Positions 8,041 to 16,478 of a DNA stretch of 27,605 bases are shown here, one piece after another. Source of the stretch: Opitutales bacterium UBA2995 (GTDB lineage Bacteria; Verrucomicrobiota; Verrucomicrobiia; Opitutales; UBA2995); NCBI GenBank assembly GCA_002346535.1, contig DDZZ01000012.1, forward strand, positions 1 through 27,605, given 5' to 3'. Numbering within the stretch: the first letter of the stretch is position 1; the number at the start of each line of letters is the position of its first letter. Position numbers and translations under genes: made by a program. The notes below the pieces were generated by a model that had not been told where the DNA came from, made no database searches, and saw only the letters and a program-made list of their open reading frames with translations.

Positions 8041-8886
8041 CTAAATGTGGTCGCTCCCAAGCACGAGTTCGCCAGAAGGTTGGCTAAGCTCAGCATCTGC
8101 TGTATCTTCCTCGGTAATGAAGAAGGAAACAAGGGTCGAGCTGATCGGAGAGCTATCTTCCAATTCGAAAAAATACATGCCCTGATCCTGTTCCTGCATT
8201 GGAATAATGCCGGCACATTCGAGTACATTGGCGTCTTTGAGCCAAAGGAAATAATTCTTCCCACGCTCCCTTTTTGGTAGTTTATGGATCGCTATAAACC
8301 CCTGCTTATTATTGGGATCGTAAACGGCATACCCGCTTCCCAAGGTCCCCACGAGTGGAGATTCATCGACCCTAACAGGCAATTGCTCCGGATGCTGCCA
8401 ATAAGTTTCCGCCATCTGAGCAAGATGGACAAAATTATCAATTTCATCGACGGGAACAACTAAAGGCACCGTTTTCACAACCGAAGACTGTGAATCCATG
8501 CCCACTACCAAGACAAACGATTGAGAGCTGACACCGCTGTCGAGCCCGTCACGCGAGGGCACAAATAAAGTCAGTCCGATACCCAGAAGGAGCGCTGCTG
8601 CCATGCCCCAACCAATAAATACAGAAAGGGGTAAGGAGACAACTGACCGAGGTGTGGCTTCCGGAATTTCGCTTTTGAGCCTACTTTGAATTCTTTGAAA
8701 CAACCCCTGGGGCGCCGGGTGCTGGGGCAAGTCCCGAACCTGTCCCTCAAGTGCCGCTTCAAGTTCGCGAACGAGCAAAATCAGCTCGGTGTCGTTTTCC
8801 AAAAGTTCTACAAATGATTGTCTCTCCTCAGCGGATAGTTTATCCAACACGTAGAGGCTGGCTAGTTCTTCTATATTCGTATTCAT
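8041..8886 (-). CDS. membrane anti-sigma factor, RskA-like
   Basis: A 281-residue, single-pass anti-sigma factor. The N-terminal about 75 residues form the cytoplasmic sigma-binding domain (MNTNIEELASLYVLDKLSAEE, the ASL-Y-VL-D-L start typical of anti-sigma-K factors). One membrane helix lies at about 88-109, and the remainder, including NYFLWLKD, is an extracytoplasmic RskA-type domain. The start ATG overlaps the stop of the upstream sigma gene by 4 bases, so they are translationally coupled and almost certainly partners. Release of such sigma factors usually requires regulated proteolysis of the anti-sigma factor. The rhomboid remnant directly downstream is suggestive but is not a known part of this pathway. 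Confidence 0.88.
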   Translation of the reverse strand: MNTNIEELASLYVLDKLSAEERQSFVELLENDTELILLVRELEAALEGQVRDLPQHPAPQGLFQRIQSRLKSEIPEATPRSVVSLPLSVFIGWGMAAALLLGIGLTLFVPSRDGLDSGVSSQSFVLVVGMDSQSSVVKTVPLVVPVDEIDNFVHLAQMAETYWQHPEQLPVRVDESPLVGTLGSGYAVYDPNNKQGFIAIHKLPKRERGKNYFLWLKDANVLECAGIIPMQEQDQGMYFFELEDSSPISSTLVSFFITEEDTADAELSQPSGELVLGSDHI

Positions 8887-9461
8887 ATGGCTGGTTTTGT
8901 CACAGTGGTTCTCAATTGAAAAAGCCCTCGTTTGAGCCAGGACTTTACAGTTCCCAACGGTTGTTCCATGGACTTGGCGATCTCGGAATGCGTCATGCCT
9001 GAAAATAGGGCAAGCTCTAAGGCTTTCTTTTGGTTTGGAGAAAAATCTTTCATCATTTTTTCGACATTTTCACGGGTCTCGTGATTCTCCGCTGATTGCC
9101 GAACCGTTTCAGGCAGCACCCAATCGCGGTCCTGCTCGGCTTCAAAGTTGATAACATCCAACTCGCGACTTAATTTCCTAATTCGGTCGATACAAGTTCG
9201 ACGCATAATCGTTACTGACCAGGTAAACGGCCTTGATTTTCGGGCGTCATAACTTGCCGCATTATTCCAAATTTTTACAAAGGTATCTTGAAGGGTCTCC
9301 TCGGCTTCGGAAGGGTTGTTCAACATCCGCAATCCAAGAGAGTAGAGCGGTGTGGAATACCTGGTATAAAGTTCTTCGAATGCTTGCGAATCACCAACTC
9401 CTACCTTCGTCAACAGAAAGGACTCTTCGATTGTTTTTTCGTGAAGTGCAGTTGAGGGCAT
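8883..9461 (-). CDS. ECF sigma factor, SigK-like
   Basis: A 192-residue sigma factor. Region 2 is at about 25-98 (FEELYTRYSTPLYSLGLRML, SEAEETLQDTFVKIWNNA, FTWSVTIMRRTCIDRIRK), and region 4 at about 138-188 (LFSGMTHSEIAKSMEQPLGTVKSWLKRGL). These motifs fit the SigK-type ECF group, which is paired with RskA anti-sigma factors. The next gene is exactly such a protein, with a 4-base overlap. The secreted-protein gene 66 bases upstream on the same strand may belong to the same transcript. No Shine-Dalgarno is visible before the ATG. Targets cannot be inferred from the window. Confidence 0.94.
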   Translation of the reverse strand: MPSTALHEKTIEESFLLTKVGVGDSQAFEELYTRYSTPLYSLGLRMLNNPSEAEETLQDTFVKIWNNAASYDARKSRPFTWSVTIMRRTCIDRIRKLSRELDVINFEAEQDRDWVLPETVRQSAENHETRENVEKMMKDFSPNQKKALELALFSGMTHSEIAKSMEQPLGTVKSWLKRGLFQLRTTVTKPAI

Positions 9462-9527
9462 GCGATGGCAAGTCTAAGGAATTGGAGAGGCCGAATTACA
9501 GGCGGATCAAAAGCGCAGGTGTGTCTA

Positions 9528-10046
9528 TCAGGAATTTCCAAATTTATCTTTGTTGAGCTTTTTAGCAACCTCCTTGGCAGCTTTGGTGATAATGTCATTC
9601 ACGCTGTCGTGTACTTGCTGACCGAGACGCGGGTAGGTTCGTACACTGATGACCTTGTAATCGATTTTCTCGCCATTGTCGTGCAGCGTGATCCAGGCAC
9701 GAAAAACCAAATCACCAAAAGTTTCCTCTTCTAGGCTCTTAAACCAGATCCGTAATTGAAGGCCTCCTTCGGGGATATTTGCGTTCCACCGCTCAAATTC
9801 GATATCGACCGGCCATTCCTCTTTTTCGAAGACCTTGCCGAAATTGCGCCGGATGTACAGATACATTTCCTCTTGATCATTCCAGACTCGGAATCCCTGA
9901 ACGAGGCTGTCGACAACCACGACCAACATGGTTTCTCTTTCGGGGTCACTATCGGCGGTGGAGTCCTGGCCGAATGCAACAGAACCCGCGCCAATCGCAA
10001 GTGCTATTGCGAAAGAGAAAAGACAAATATTAAATAATCTGGGCAT
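9528..10046 (-). CDS. secreted protein of unknown function
   Basis: A 172-residue protein with a clear Sec signal peptide (MPRLFNICLFSF, then AIALAIGAGSVAFGQ, cleavage probably after AFG or AFGQ). The mature part mixes beta strands (GGLQLRIWFKSLEEETFGDLVFRAWITL) with a C-terminal basic amphipathic helix (VNDIITKAAKEVAKKLNKDKF). I recognise no family motif. It precedes the SigK-like and RskA-like genes on the same strand with a 66-base gap, so it may be an envelope protein co-expressed with that stress-response module. A weak AAGGAA lies about 12 bases before the ATG, one of the few Shine-Dalgarno-like sequences in the window. Confidence 0.75.
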   Translation of the reverse strand: MPRLFNICLFSFAIALAIGAGSVAFGQDSTADSDPERETMLVVVVDSLVQGFRVWNDQEEMYLYIRRNFGKVFEKEEWPVDIEFERWNANIPEGGLQLRIWFKSLEEETFGDLVFRAWITLHDNGEKIDYKVISVRTYPRLGQQVHDSVNDIITKAAKEVAKKLNKDKFGNS

Positions 10047-10204
10047 GATTAGTTAAGTTCCTTCAATTCTTACGTATCAAGATGACAAGTGGATGCAACT
10101 TAATAGCATTCCAACGGCCATAGCAAAGTATATAGCTGACGAACCAGACCGCATAGTTTAAAGTAGATTGAATATTTGCTCTACCTAAACAAAATATTTA
10201 ATCC

Positions 10205-10990
10205 ATGAAAGCCAATGGGACCCTTATTTTCTTAACCGATTTCGGTAGCTGTGACTGGTATGTTGCCAGCATGAAGGCAGCTGCACTGACGGCGAACAAA
10301 TCAGTCCAGATACTGGATATAACTCATGAAATCAGTCCGGGATCTGTTTCGGAAGGATCCTTCGTACTGGACCGTTGTTATCATGATTTTCCAGCAGGCA
10401 CGACTTTTGTAGTTGTAGTGGATCCGGGGGTTGGAACCTACCGGTCCCCGCTCATCATAATAACCGATGATTACGCCTTCGTAGGACCTGATAACGGCGT
10501 ACTCTATCCCGTGGTCAATAAACTGTGTATCCAACATTGCATACGAATTGAATCGCCTGAGTGGATGGGTAAAAAAACCAGCAACACCTTTCACGGGAGG
10601 GATATATTCGCTCCGGCAGGGAGCCATTTGGCGGCCGGGAAGTCCGTTACAGAAGCCGGTCCTTCAGTAGAAAGTATCGTACAATTTGAATTTCCTAAAC
10701 CAGTTCGACAGGACTCCCGTATGACAGGTCGGTTTTTGTATTTCGATCGTTTTGGAAACGGTTTGACAAATTTGCTTTCGGAACACTTGGACACACAAGC
10801 CTTGGCTGGCCTCCGAATTGGCGAAACCGTGTTTCCGTTGGCCAAGACCTTCGGCGAAGTTGAGGTGGGAGATCCAGTGTGTTACTGGGGGTCGAGTGGC
10901 TTCTTGGAGGTTGCTATCCGCGACGGTAACGCAAAGGAAGGATTCCAGTTCACAGAAAACACAACGACGGAACCGGTTTACGAAAATTGA
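10205..10990 (+). CDS. SAM hydroxide adenosyltransferase (DUF62 family)
   Basis: Predicted to cleave S-adenosylmethionine to adenosine and methionine using a water-derived hydroxide. The family is related to fluorinase and chlorinase but far commoner. The 261-residue length is normal. Visible landmarks are LTDFG (9-13), VVDPGVGTYR with Asp73 and Arg80, VGPDNGVL, and FHGRDIFAPAGSHLA with His130. The Asp-Arg-His triad is the catalytic set described for the hydroxide enzymes. The gene is single, ends 6 bases before the convergent gmk, and has no Shine-Dalgarno. Its physiological purpose is unsettled in all bacteria; SAM turnover or nucleoside supply have been proposed. Confidence 0.92.
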   Translation: MKANGTLIFLTDFGSCDWYVASMKAAALTANKSVQILDITHEISPGSVSEGSFVLDRCYHDFPAGTTFVVVVDPGVGTYRSPLIIITDDYAFVGPDNGVLYPVVNKLCIQHCIRIESPEWMGKKTSNTFHGRDIFAPAGSHLAAGKSVTEAGPSVESIVQFEFPKPVRQDSRMTGRFLYFDRFGNGLTNLLSEHLDTQALAGLRIGETVFPLAKTFGEVEVGDPVCYWGSSGFLEVAIRDGNAKEGFQFTENTTTEPVYEN

Positions 10991-10996
10991 AGCGGA

Positions 10997-11614
10997 TTAT
11001 GCATTGAGCCTTGAAACCCGCAGTTTCTCGGCAAACCAAATGTTTTCGATTTTTGCAAAATCTTCCTCCCTGGTTCCGCTTACCAGGCAGAAATCATAGT
11101 CTACCCAAAGGGGCATCTCTTTTTGCGCGGATTCCAACCTGCGTTCAATCGCTTCCTTACTTTCCTCTCTGCGATTCAAAAGACGTTTTTCAATCTCTTC
11201 AAAGCTGGGCGGCATCAAGAAAACCGTTACAAGCCTCTGCCTTAACAAGGGATCCTCTTTTGCTTCTCTATTGAAGGCCGCTACGCCTTGCACGTCGATG
11301 TTCATCACCAAGTCAATATTCTGATCCAGTTTTTCCTGAATTTCGGATTTCAGCGTTCCGTAGCGATAATTGTGAACCTCGGCGGACTCGTAAAAGGCGC
11401 CTTCGTCTAGCTTTTTGGAAAACGTATCTTCATCGAAAAAGAAATAATCTACACAATCTGTTTCACCTTCCCGAGGAGACCGAGTGGTTGATGTAATTAC
11501 TCGCTGAATACACGAGTATTTTTCGGTCATTCGGCCACAAAGAGTACTTTTACCCGTTCCGGTAGGTCCGGCTAGTATCATTAGCAAGGCTAGATCCTCT
11601 TCTGGTAAGCTCAT
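10997..11614 (-). CDS. gmk: guanylate kinase
   Basis: Phosphorylates GMP to GDP with ATP in the cytoplasm, an essential step for GTP supply. The 205 residues have the P-loop GPTGTGKST at 16-24, the GMP-binding STTRSPREGE at 42-51 with DYFFF just after, and NIDVQGV of the central strand. Length and motifs are those of a normal bacterial enzyme. The second P-loop residue is Pro-Thr-Gly rather than the commoner Pro-Ser-Gly. It is last in a minus-strand run with the membrane protein gene (20 bases upstream) and miaB. Confidence 0.96.
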   Translation of the reverse strand: MSLPEEDLALLMILAGPTGTGKSTLCGRMTEKYSCIQRVITSTTRSPREGETDCVDYFFFDEDTFSKKLDEGAFYESAEVHNYRYGTLKSEIQEKLDQNIDLVMNIDVQGVAAFNREAKEDPLLRQRLVTVFLMPPSFEEIEKRLLNRREESKEAIERRLESAQKEMPLWVDYDFCLVSGTREEDFAKIENIWFAEKLRVSRLNA

Positions 11615-11634
11615 TTTTCAAATACTCAAAAACA

Positions 11635-12174
11635 TCAGTAAGTGAAAGCGGAAACAGCTAATACCAATCCATATGAAAATGTTATAGCCCCAAACAATTT
11701 CGGACGCCCGGGTGAATAAAAGAGCCACGAAAAGAAATCGCGAGCACGGTAAGGCGCCACCGCCAGATAGATCGCCAGAAGGATAAGGATATAGGCGAAT
11801 ACAACCAGGAAGAGTCGTGTAGAAATATCGTATAGAGAAAATGCTGAATTGAGCATCTCTCCCGCACCGAGGAGAAAACAAATACAAACTCCTCGGACAC
11901 CGAGAAAGTCCGGAACGAAATAGTAGGACAATACGGCAATCGAAGCGAACAGGGCCAGCAGCACGTTGCGGTAGTTTCCAAAATCAGCCTCCCCAAGTTG
12001 GGTGACTTTATAAAGAAACCATAGACTTCCTATTCCGAATGCCAGCAAGGTAAAGCGTTTGGACCTCGGCAACCTTTTGGCAACGCTGGAAACTGATTTG
12101 TCATTCCAAAACAGCAACCCGCCCAATATCAAGAGGAATATAGCAGTTAAAAGGGTGATAGAAAAGATCGACAT
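11635..12174 (-). CDS. multi-pass membrane protein, function unknown
   Basis: A 179-residue protein with about five hydrophobic segments: near the N terminus (FSITLLTAIFLLILGGLLFW), LLAFGIGSLWFLY, VLLALFASIAVLSYYFV, LFLVVFAYILILLAIYL, and a C-terminal LFGAITFSYGLVLAVSAF. Charged residues are concentrated in the loop KSVSSVAKRLPRSKR. I recognise no catalytic or transport motif. It sits between miaB (5 bases upstream) and gmk (20 bases downstream) on the same strand, so it is surely co-transcribed with them, although that says little about its role. Confidence 0.8.
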   Translation of the reverse strand: MSIFSITLLTAIFLLILGGLLFWNDKSVSSVAKRLPRSKRFTLLAFGIGSLWFLYKVTQLGEADFGNYRNVLLALFASIAVLSYYFVPDFLGVRGVCICFLLGAGEMLNSAFSLYDISTRLFLVVFAYILILLAIYLAVAPYRARDFFSWLFYSPGRPKLFGAITFSYGLVLAVSAFTY

Positions 12175-12179
12175 GAATT

Positions 12180-13568
12180 TTAAAGTGTCTGCGGCAGAAG
12201 TGGTTCTACGGTATCAACTCCGCCAAGAACTATGTCTCCATAGAGGGCACTTGCTGTGCCGCGATGAATGCAAACGGGCACCAACTCTCCTATCAACCTT
12301 TCAGTAGCCGGGACCAAGCAAGTACGGAAACCACGGGTTTTACCACGGTATAAGTTTCCGCGTTTTGCTTTTCCTTCGATCAATATTTCCTGGGTAGTCC
12401 CGACGAGGGACTCATTGCGAACGAGGGAAGATTTCTCAAGTAAGCGCAGAAGACGCTGATTGCGCTCTTCTTTCAACCGTTGCGGAACCTGGTCTTCCAT
12501 TGTAGCCGCCGGGGTACCGCTGCGAATACTGTATTTAAATACAAAAGCCATATCGTAGGCAACTGTCCGGAATAGATCGACCGTCTCTTCAAAGTCCCGC
12601 TCTTTTTCTCCAGGGAAACCTACGATGATATCTGTGGAGAAATACATGTCTGGGACGGCATTTCTCAAACTGTCAACAATCTCCAAATAACGTTCCCGCG
12701 AATAAGGCCGATTCATGAGTTTCAGCATCCGGGTTGACCCAGACTGAGCAGGCAAGTGGACATACTCGCACAACTTAGACAAGTCCCGGTAAGCTTCGAT
12801 CAGGTCTTGCCTGAATCCTCTGGGATGCGGTGAGGTGAACCGGATACGTTCAATGCCCTTTATATCCTGAACGCGCTCAAGAAGCTGAACGAAGGGTGAC
12901 TTCCCTTCACGTATTGGGATTTCCCTACGGCCATAACTGTTAACAATCTGCCCCAGCAAAGTCACCTCTTTAGTTCCTCCGTCGGCCAATTCCTCAATTT
13001 CGTTGACAATGGCTCCAATAGGCCGCGCTCGTTCTTGCCCACGGGTTTTCGGAACAATGCAAAATGCACAGTTCATGTTACAACCCTGCATGATGGATAC
13101 AAATGCGCTGACCTGCCGCTTGTCTGCAAGGTGCTCGCGAATAGTATTTTGCGAACCCTCCTCCGCATCCAGATCCACAATTGTAATGGGTTGTGGACCC
13201 AGGCCCTTTTGGGTTTCCAAGATATTGTCCAAATGGTCCGGAACGGCATGAAATTTCTGCGTTCCCACTAGCAAATCGAGATCGGGTAGACGGTCCGCAA
13301 GTTCTTCTCCCCGATTTTGGGCCATACAGCCCATTATCCCTAAAATGAACCCAGGGTCGGTTCGCTTTCGTTTGGCCAAATAGCCGGTTTTACCGATGGC
13401 CTTTTGCTCAGCCTGGTCGCGCACAGAGCAGGTGTTTAACAAGACCACATCCGCATCGGACTCATGATCCACCAGCGAGTACCCACGCCGGCGCAACATC
13501 GCACCAACCGCCTCGGAATCGCGCTCATTCATTTGGCAACCGTAAGTCTTGATATACACCCGGTTCAT
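12180..13568 (-). CDS. miaB: tRNA-2-methylthio-N6-isopentenyladenosine37 synthase (MiaB)
   Basis: Radical SAM methylthiotransferase that adds a methylthio group to i6A37 of tRNAs reading UNN codons. The 462 residues hold all three MTTase parts: an N-terminal UPF0004 domain with Cys11, Cys47 and Cys81 for one 4Fe-4S cluster (YGCQMNERDSE, LNTCSVR, GIMGCMAQ), the radical SAM core with C163-x3-C167-x2-C170 (GCNMNCAFC), and a C-terminal TRAM domain (about 395-455). The opening YGCQMNE and the linker VPKTRGQERARP point to MiaB rather than RimO or MtaB. It is the first gene of a miaB, membrane protein, gmk operon. Confidence 0.97.
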   Translation of the reverse strand: MNRVYIKTYGCQMNERDSEAVGAMLRRRGYSLVDHESDADVVLLNTCSVRDQAEQKAIGKTGYLAKRKRTDPGFILGIMGCMAQNRGEELADRLPDLDLLVGTQKFHAVPDHLDNILETQKGLGPQPITIVDLDAEEGSQNTIREHLADKRQVSAFVSIMQGCNMNCAFCIVPKTRGQERARPIGAIVNEIEELADGGTKEVTLLGQIVNSYGRREIPIREGKSPFVQLLERVQDIKGIERIRFTSPHPRGFRQDLIEAYRDLSKLCEYVHLPAQSGSTRMLKLMNRPYSRERYLEIVDSLRNAVPDMYFSTDIIVGFPGEKERDFEETVDLFRTVAYDMAFVFKYSIRSGTPAATMEDQVPQRLKEERNQRLLRLLEKSSLVRNESLVGTTQEILIEGKAKRGNLYRGKTRGFRTCLVPATERLIGELVPVCIHRGTASALYGDIVLGGVDTVEPLLPQTL

Positions 13569-13726
13569 AAAAGGGGGGTAAACATAGAAGCAAGGAAGTG
13601 CAGGTCAATGAGTAAACCAGCCCCTGTGGAGCCGAAAGAAGGTTGATTCTAAAACGAAAATAAGCAGTTCATTTTGAGGCTGATGGTGAATGCAAATACT
13701 CAATAGGTGAGTCCCCACAAAATTTA

Positions 13727-14161
13727 ATGAATGACGAATTGAAGACCCGGGTCTTTGTCTATGGCACGCTTAAACCCGGAGGACGGTACCACGAAAAATT
13801 TTGCGGTGGCTTCAATTTTCAGTTTCAGCCGGCCAAAGTCCGGGGACAATTGTTCGATTTCCCCCATCTCAATTATCCGGGAGCGACTGAAGTGCAGAAC
13901 AATTGGATTCAAGGCATGCTGCTCCTGTTTGCTGAACCACCTTCACAAGTGCTGCCCGCACTCGACGAACTCGAAGGGTTCAGCCCAGACAGGGAACCCC
14001 AGCTCAACGAATATTACCGGAAGGAGGTTCCGGTCTACGATCAAGATTCTGAAAAATCAATCGGTCAAGGGTGGTGTTATTTTATGAATCAAGAACGGAT
14101 TTGCAAAGATGGTGGCATTCCGATTTCGGCTGGATCATGGGAGGAAGGAGAGCCTGCTTAG
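13727..14161 (+). CDS. gamma-glutamylcyclotransferase family protein
   Basis: A 144-residue protein of the GGCT/AIG2-like fold, in which enzymes release 5-oxoproline from gamma-glutamyl peptides or amines. The substrate-binding VYGTLKPGG is at residues 11-19. The candidate catalytic acid is Glu83 in ALDELEGF, and the C-terminal strand GWCYFMN is typical. The length is normal. The real substrate is not predictable; members act on gamma-glutamyl amino acids, glutathione or gamma-glutamylamines. It is convergent with the radical SAM gene on the other strand, and the two stop codons share bases (4-base overlap at 14158-14161). Confidence 0.88.
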   Translation: MNDELKTRVFVYGTLKPGGRYHEKFCGGFNFQFQPAKVRGQLFDFPHLNYPGATEVQNNWIQGMLLLFAEPPSQVLPALDELEGFSPDREPQLNEYYRKEVPVYDQDSEKSIGQGWCYFMNQERICKDGGIPISAGSWEEGEPA

Positions 14162-15168
14162 AGCCAGACTTCAACTTTTTCAGGCGGTAAAAACTCCTGT
14201 AATACCAACTTCAATGTTTCCATCATTTGCTGTCGCTGACCTTCAGGGTAGCTGACAAAAGAGTTCTGTTTTTCGTAAGGGCGATAAAAAAGATCGGAAT
14301 CGGTTCGTTGTTTCTTGATTCGCTTGAAGTAGTCCGAGTTCATGCGAAATACACCCAAACTGACGTCGCAAATCTGAGACGCGGGAATTTTTGCAAATAC
14401 GAACCTCATGAAATCGCCGTAGATTTGTTCCCAGTTCTCCACTTGCAGGACGGGATCAAAACATAATCGGATTGGCCATCCTCGTTCAAGGTAACGGTTA
14501 ATCGTGACGATGCGTTTTTCGGGAGGCGGTGTCAATTTTTCATACTTTGCCGCCACGCTTGGAGGTGAAAGTGTCCAGGCCAGAATACAACGGTGGTTTG
14601 GTTCAACATTTGCCATGGAAGACCAGTTCGCGCTCTTGGTCCGCACCTCGATAACCAAGTCTTTTTCCGATCGTGTAAACTCGACAAAACGGCTGGTATA
14701 GGGAATGAAGGATTCCATGGCCAGTAAATCGGTGTCGTAAGATATGCAGAGATAAAGCGGCTCCTTAGGAAAAGGACGAGACTTGATCGCTTGCCGGGTG
14801 TGTTCAAAAAAGTCACAATCATTAATGAAAACGACAGAATTGCCACTCGGATACATTCCCTGAAGGTAGCAATAGTCACAATTGTAAACACAGTTTAACT
14901 GCAAGGTGTTGTAATAAAAATTCTTATACCCAAAATCCTGACTCGCCATCGAACCCTTGTATATAAAATTGGCTTTCTTTCTGGCCAGAATCAGCTTGGG
15001 GCTTTGCTTTTGCAGTTGGAAGTTTTGCCCCGGCCTTGCGAAGATATCCTTGTAATTGCGTATACGCACAACGGTGGCTTTCCCTAACTTGCGCAATACG
15101 GTTTGAGCTAGTTCGAAATCCTCAGCGCCTTCTTCCAAATAAATATGTGAATACCGCCTAAGCCACAT
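14158..15168 (-). CDS. spore photoproduct lyase-family radical SAM protein
   Basis: A 336-residue protein resembling SplB. The cluster motif is C93-x3-C97-x2-C100 in NCVYNCDYCYLQGMY, very like the CHYCYLQ of spore photoproduct lyases. The segment LYLCISYDTDLLAMES places Cys141 in the region where SplB has its hydrogen-donor cysteine; exact equivalence needs alignment. SplB repairs the thymine dimer 5-thyminyl-5,6-dihydrothymine in spores, but relatives exist in many non-sporeformers, and DNA repair here is only an inference. The nucleosidase-like gene follows upstream in sequence order: it ends at 15214, 45 bases before this start, on the same strand, so the two probably form an operon. Confidence 0.87.
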   Translation of the reverse strand: MWLRRYSHIYLEEGAEDFELAQTVLRKLGKATVVRIRNYKDIFARPGQNFQLQKQSPKLILARKKANFIYKGSMASQDFGYKNFYYNTLQLNCVYNCDYCYLQGMYPSGNSVVFINDCDFFEHTRQAIKSRPFPKEPLYLCISYDTDLLAMESFIPYTSRFVEFTRSEKDLVIEVRTKSANWSSMANVEPNHRCILAWTLSPPSVAAKYEKLTPPPEKRIVTINRYLERGWPIRLCFDPVLQVENWEQIYGDFMRFVFAKIPASQICDVSLGVFRMNSDYFKRIKKQRTDSDLFYRPYEKQNSFVSYPEGQRQQMMETLKLVLQEFLPPEKVEVWL

Positions 15169-15213
15169 GGAGATTGTCTTAATTAATGGGCAACCGGAAA
15201 CGAATGAAGTCCA

Positions 15214-16041
15214 TCACCGATTCAAGTCCTTGAGCATGGAATTGAAAACCTCGTTCCGAACTGACTTATGTTTCGGCCTGATTTTCAAAACCGGTTTAAA
15301 AAACTCCAGATCCTTCCCGCCACGGACAACATACCCGGCGGCGGCTTCCATTAGCTGGAGGGACTGTGTTTTCGTAAAACGCATCTCTTTTACCACCTCT
15401 GAAAGAAACCGTTCCTGGTCGCTGGATAAAACCCGGTTCATCAAATCCAGATCCACGGTTTCTTTAAGGATGGGCAGCCAGCTCTCAGCCGATTCTTCAA
15501 AATACCGAATCATTTCCGGATAATCTCCGGGAGTAAAACTCAGGTAGTCAGTTACCACCTTTATAAATGTCATTTGTAACGGTGACATAAACAGGTGCGC
15601 CGCCTGAAAGATTCCCGAGGCCTCCATATCTACCAAATCGCATGTCAAGTTTGGCCGATTGGAAGCCTTCACTGGTTTGTCAAAAGTACCAAGGGAGGCA
15701 TCTTCCAATGGCATTTCAAGTAAAATATCCGGAAAGTATTCCCGCCCATTGGCGGCATCCCATATTTTATGAATTCTGAGCGCCTGACCCAGTTGTACAT
15801 TGTCGGTGGCTCCACCACACATCCCGATGTTGAATAAATGACAATTCTCTGGCTGCCCGGCAATATGGTAAGCATGGGCGGTGGCAACTGCGGCATAGAG
15901 TTTCCCTATGCCACTGACGACCAATAGCGTACCTTCTCTGGCATAAACAGGAATTTTCCGCGAGGCCGGATCATGTTTAAGCTCCAGTCCTTCAATAATG
16001 GGGCGAGCCTCCTGGCGGAGCGCTGTAAGGATCAACTTCAA
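15214..16041 (-). CDS. nucleoside phosphorylase / MTA-SAH nucleosidase-like protein
   Basis: A 275-residue protein of the purine nucleoside phosphorylase superfamily. The first about 170 residues show the fold: an acidic residue in QEARPI (Glu11), VVSGIGKLYAAVATAHA, NIGMCGGATDNVQLGQ, VDMEASGIFQAA (137-148, with the ribose-binding Glu140) and a catalytic-type Asp165 in VVTDYLS. The C-terminal extension (about 190-275, basic and helical) is not in the E. coli MTA/SAH nucleosidase. It probably removes adenine from a nucleoside such as 5'-deoxyadenosine or methylthioadenosine, which would suit its radical SAM neighbour. The start is a TTG; the frame has a stop shortly upstream and no ATG before the conserved start. 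Confidence 0.8.
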   Translation of the reverse strand: MKLILTALRQEARPIIEGLELKHDPASRKIPVYAREGTLLVVSGIGKLYAAVATAHAYHIAGQPENCHLFNIGMCGGATDNVQLGQALRIHKIWDAANGREYFPDILLEMPLEDASLGTFDKPVKASNRPNLTCDLVDMEASGIFQAAHLFMSPLQMTFIKVVTDYLSFTPGDYPEMIRYFEESAESWLPILKETVDLDLMNRVLSSDQERFLSEVVKEMRFTKTQSLQLMEAAAGYVVRGGKDLEFFKPVLKIRPKHKSVRNEVFNSMLKDLNR

Positions 16042-16204
16042 AGCAAAGTCTTTGGTTTCTCGGGAATCTTATGGAAATAGAGCATGGCAATTGGCCTGGC
16101 AAGTGCGATAGTCGAATGACCGGCGCTCAAAAACCTCCAAAAGATAAACCAAAAGCTTGGTGACCGGAAAAGCAAACAGCACTTTTCAAGATAAATTGAA
16201 AAAT

Positions 16205-16249
16205 ATATCAGGTAAACTGACGTCCTATCCTAGTGCGTGCCCCTGATAT
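16205..16249. repeat. inverted repeat, ATATCAGG arms
   Basis: Perfect 8-base arms, ATATCAGG at 16205-16212 and its complement at 16242-16249, lie 29 bases apart, with a partial third copy (GATCAGG) at about 16284-16290. It may be an operator for the adjacent nucleosidase-like gene or chance. The loop is too long for a terminator. Confidence 0.3.
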
Positions 16250-16310
16250 CCACTCAATCCATCTCATGATAAACTAACAGGTAGATCAGGATTCATTACA
16301 AATGCCGTTT

Positions 16311-16478
16311 CTATTGCCAAATGTCATTGACCGCTTGAATTTGTAGCCTTTGTCCCTGGAAGGCGGAGTTTACCATTTCTGTCGGACCGATGCGGTAGAG
16401 CTGTTCGTAATTCGCGCCACGGGCGAGCTCGAGGGGGCTGTATTGGGCCAGGGCAAATCGGTTGGTGATCAGCTGCAT
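16311..16478 (-). CDS. possible 55-residue protein or gene fragment
   Basis: A short frame beginning MQLITNRFALAQYSPLELAR and ending QIQAVNDIWQ. The codons (GCC, CTG, CTC, CGC, AAC) look like those of neighbouring genes, and the protein is balanced in composition. There is no Shine-Dalgarno, as usual here, and no signal peptide. An in-frame TAA lies three codons before the ATG, and the frame beyond it still looks protein-like (LLPAIFPH). It may therefore be the end of a longer decayed gene. I recognise no family. Confidence 0.35.
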   Translation of the reverse strand: MQLITNRFALAQYSPLELARGANYEQLYRIGPTEMVNSAFQGQRLQIQAVNDIWQ

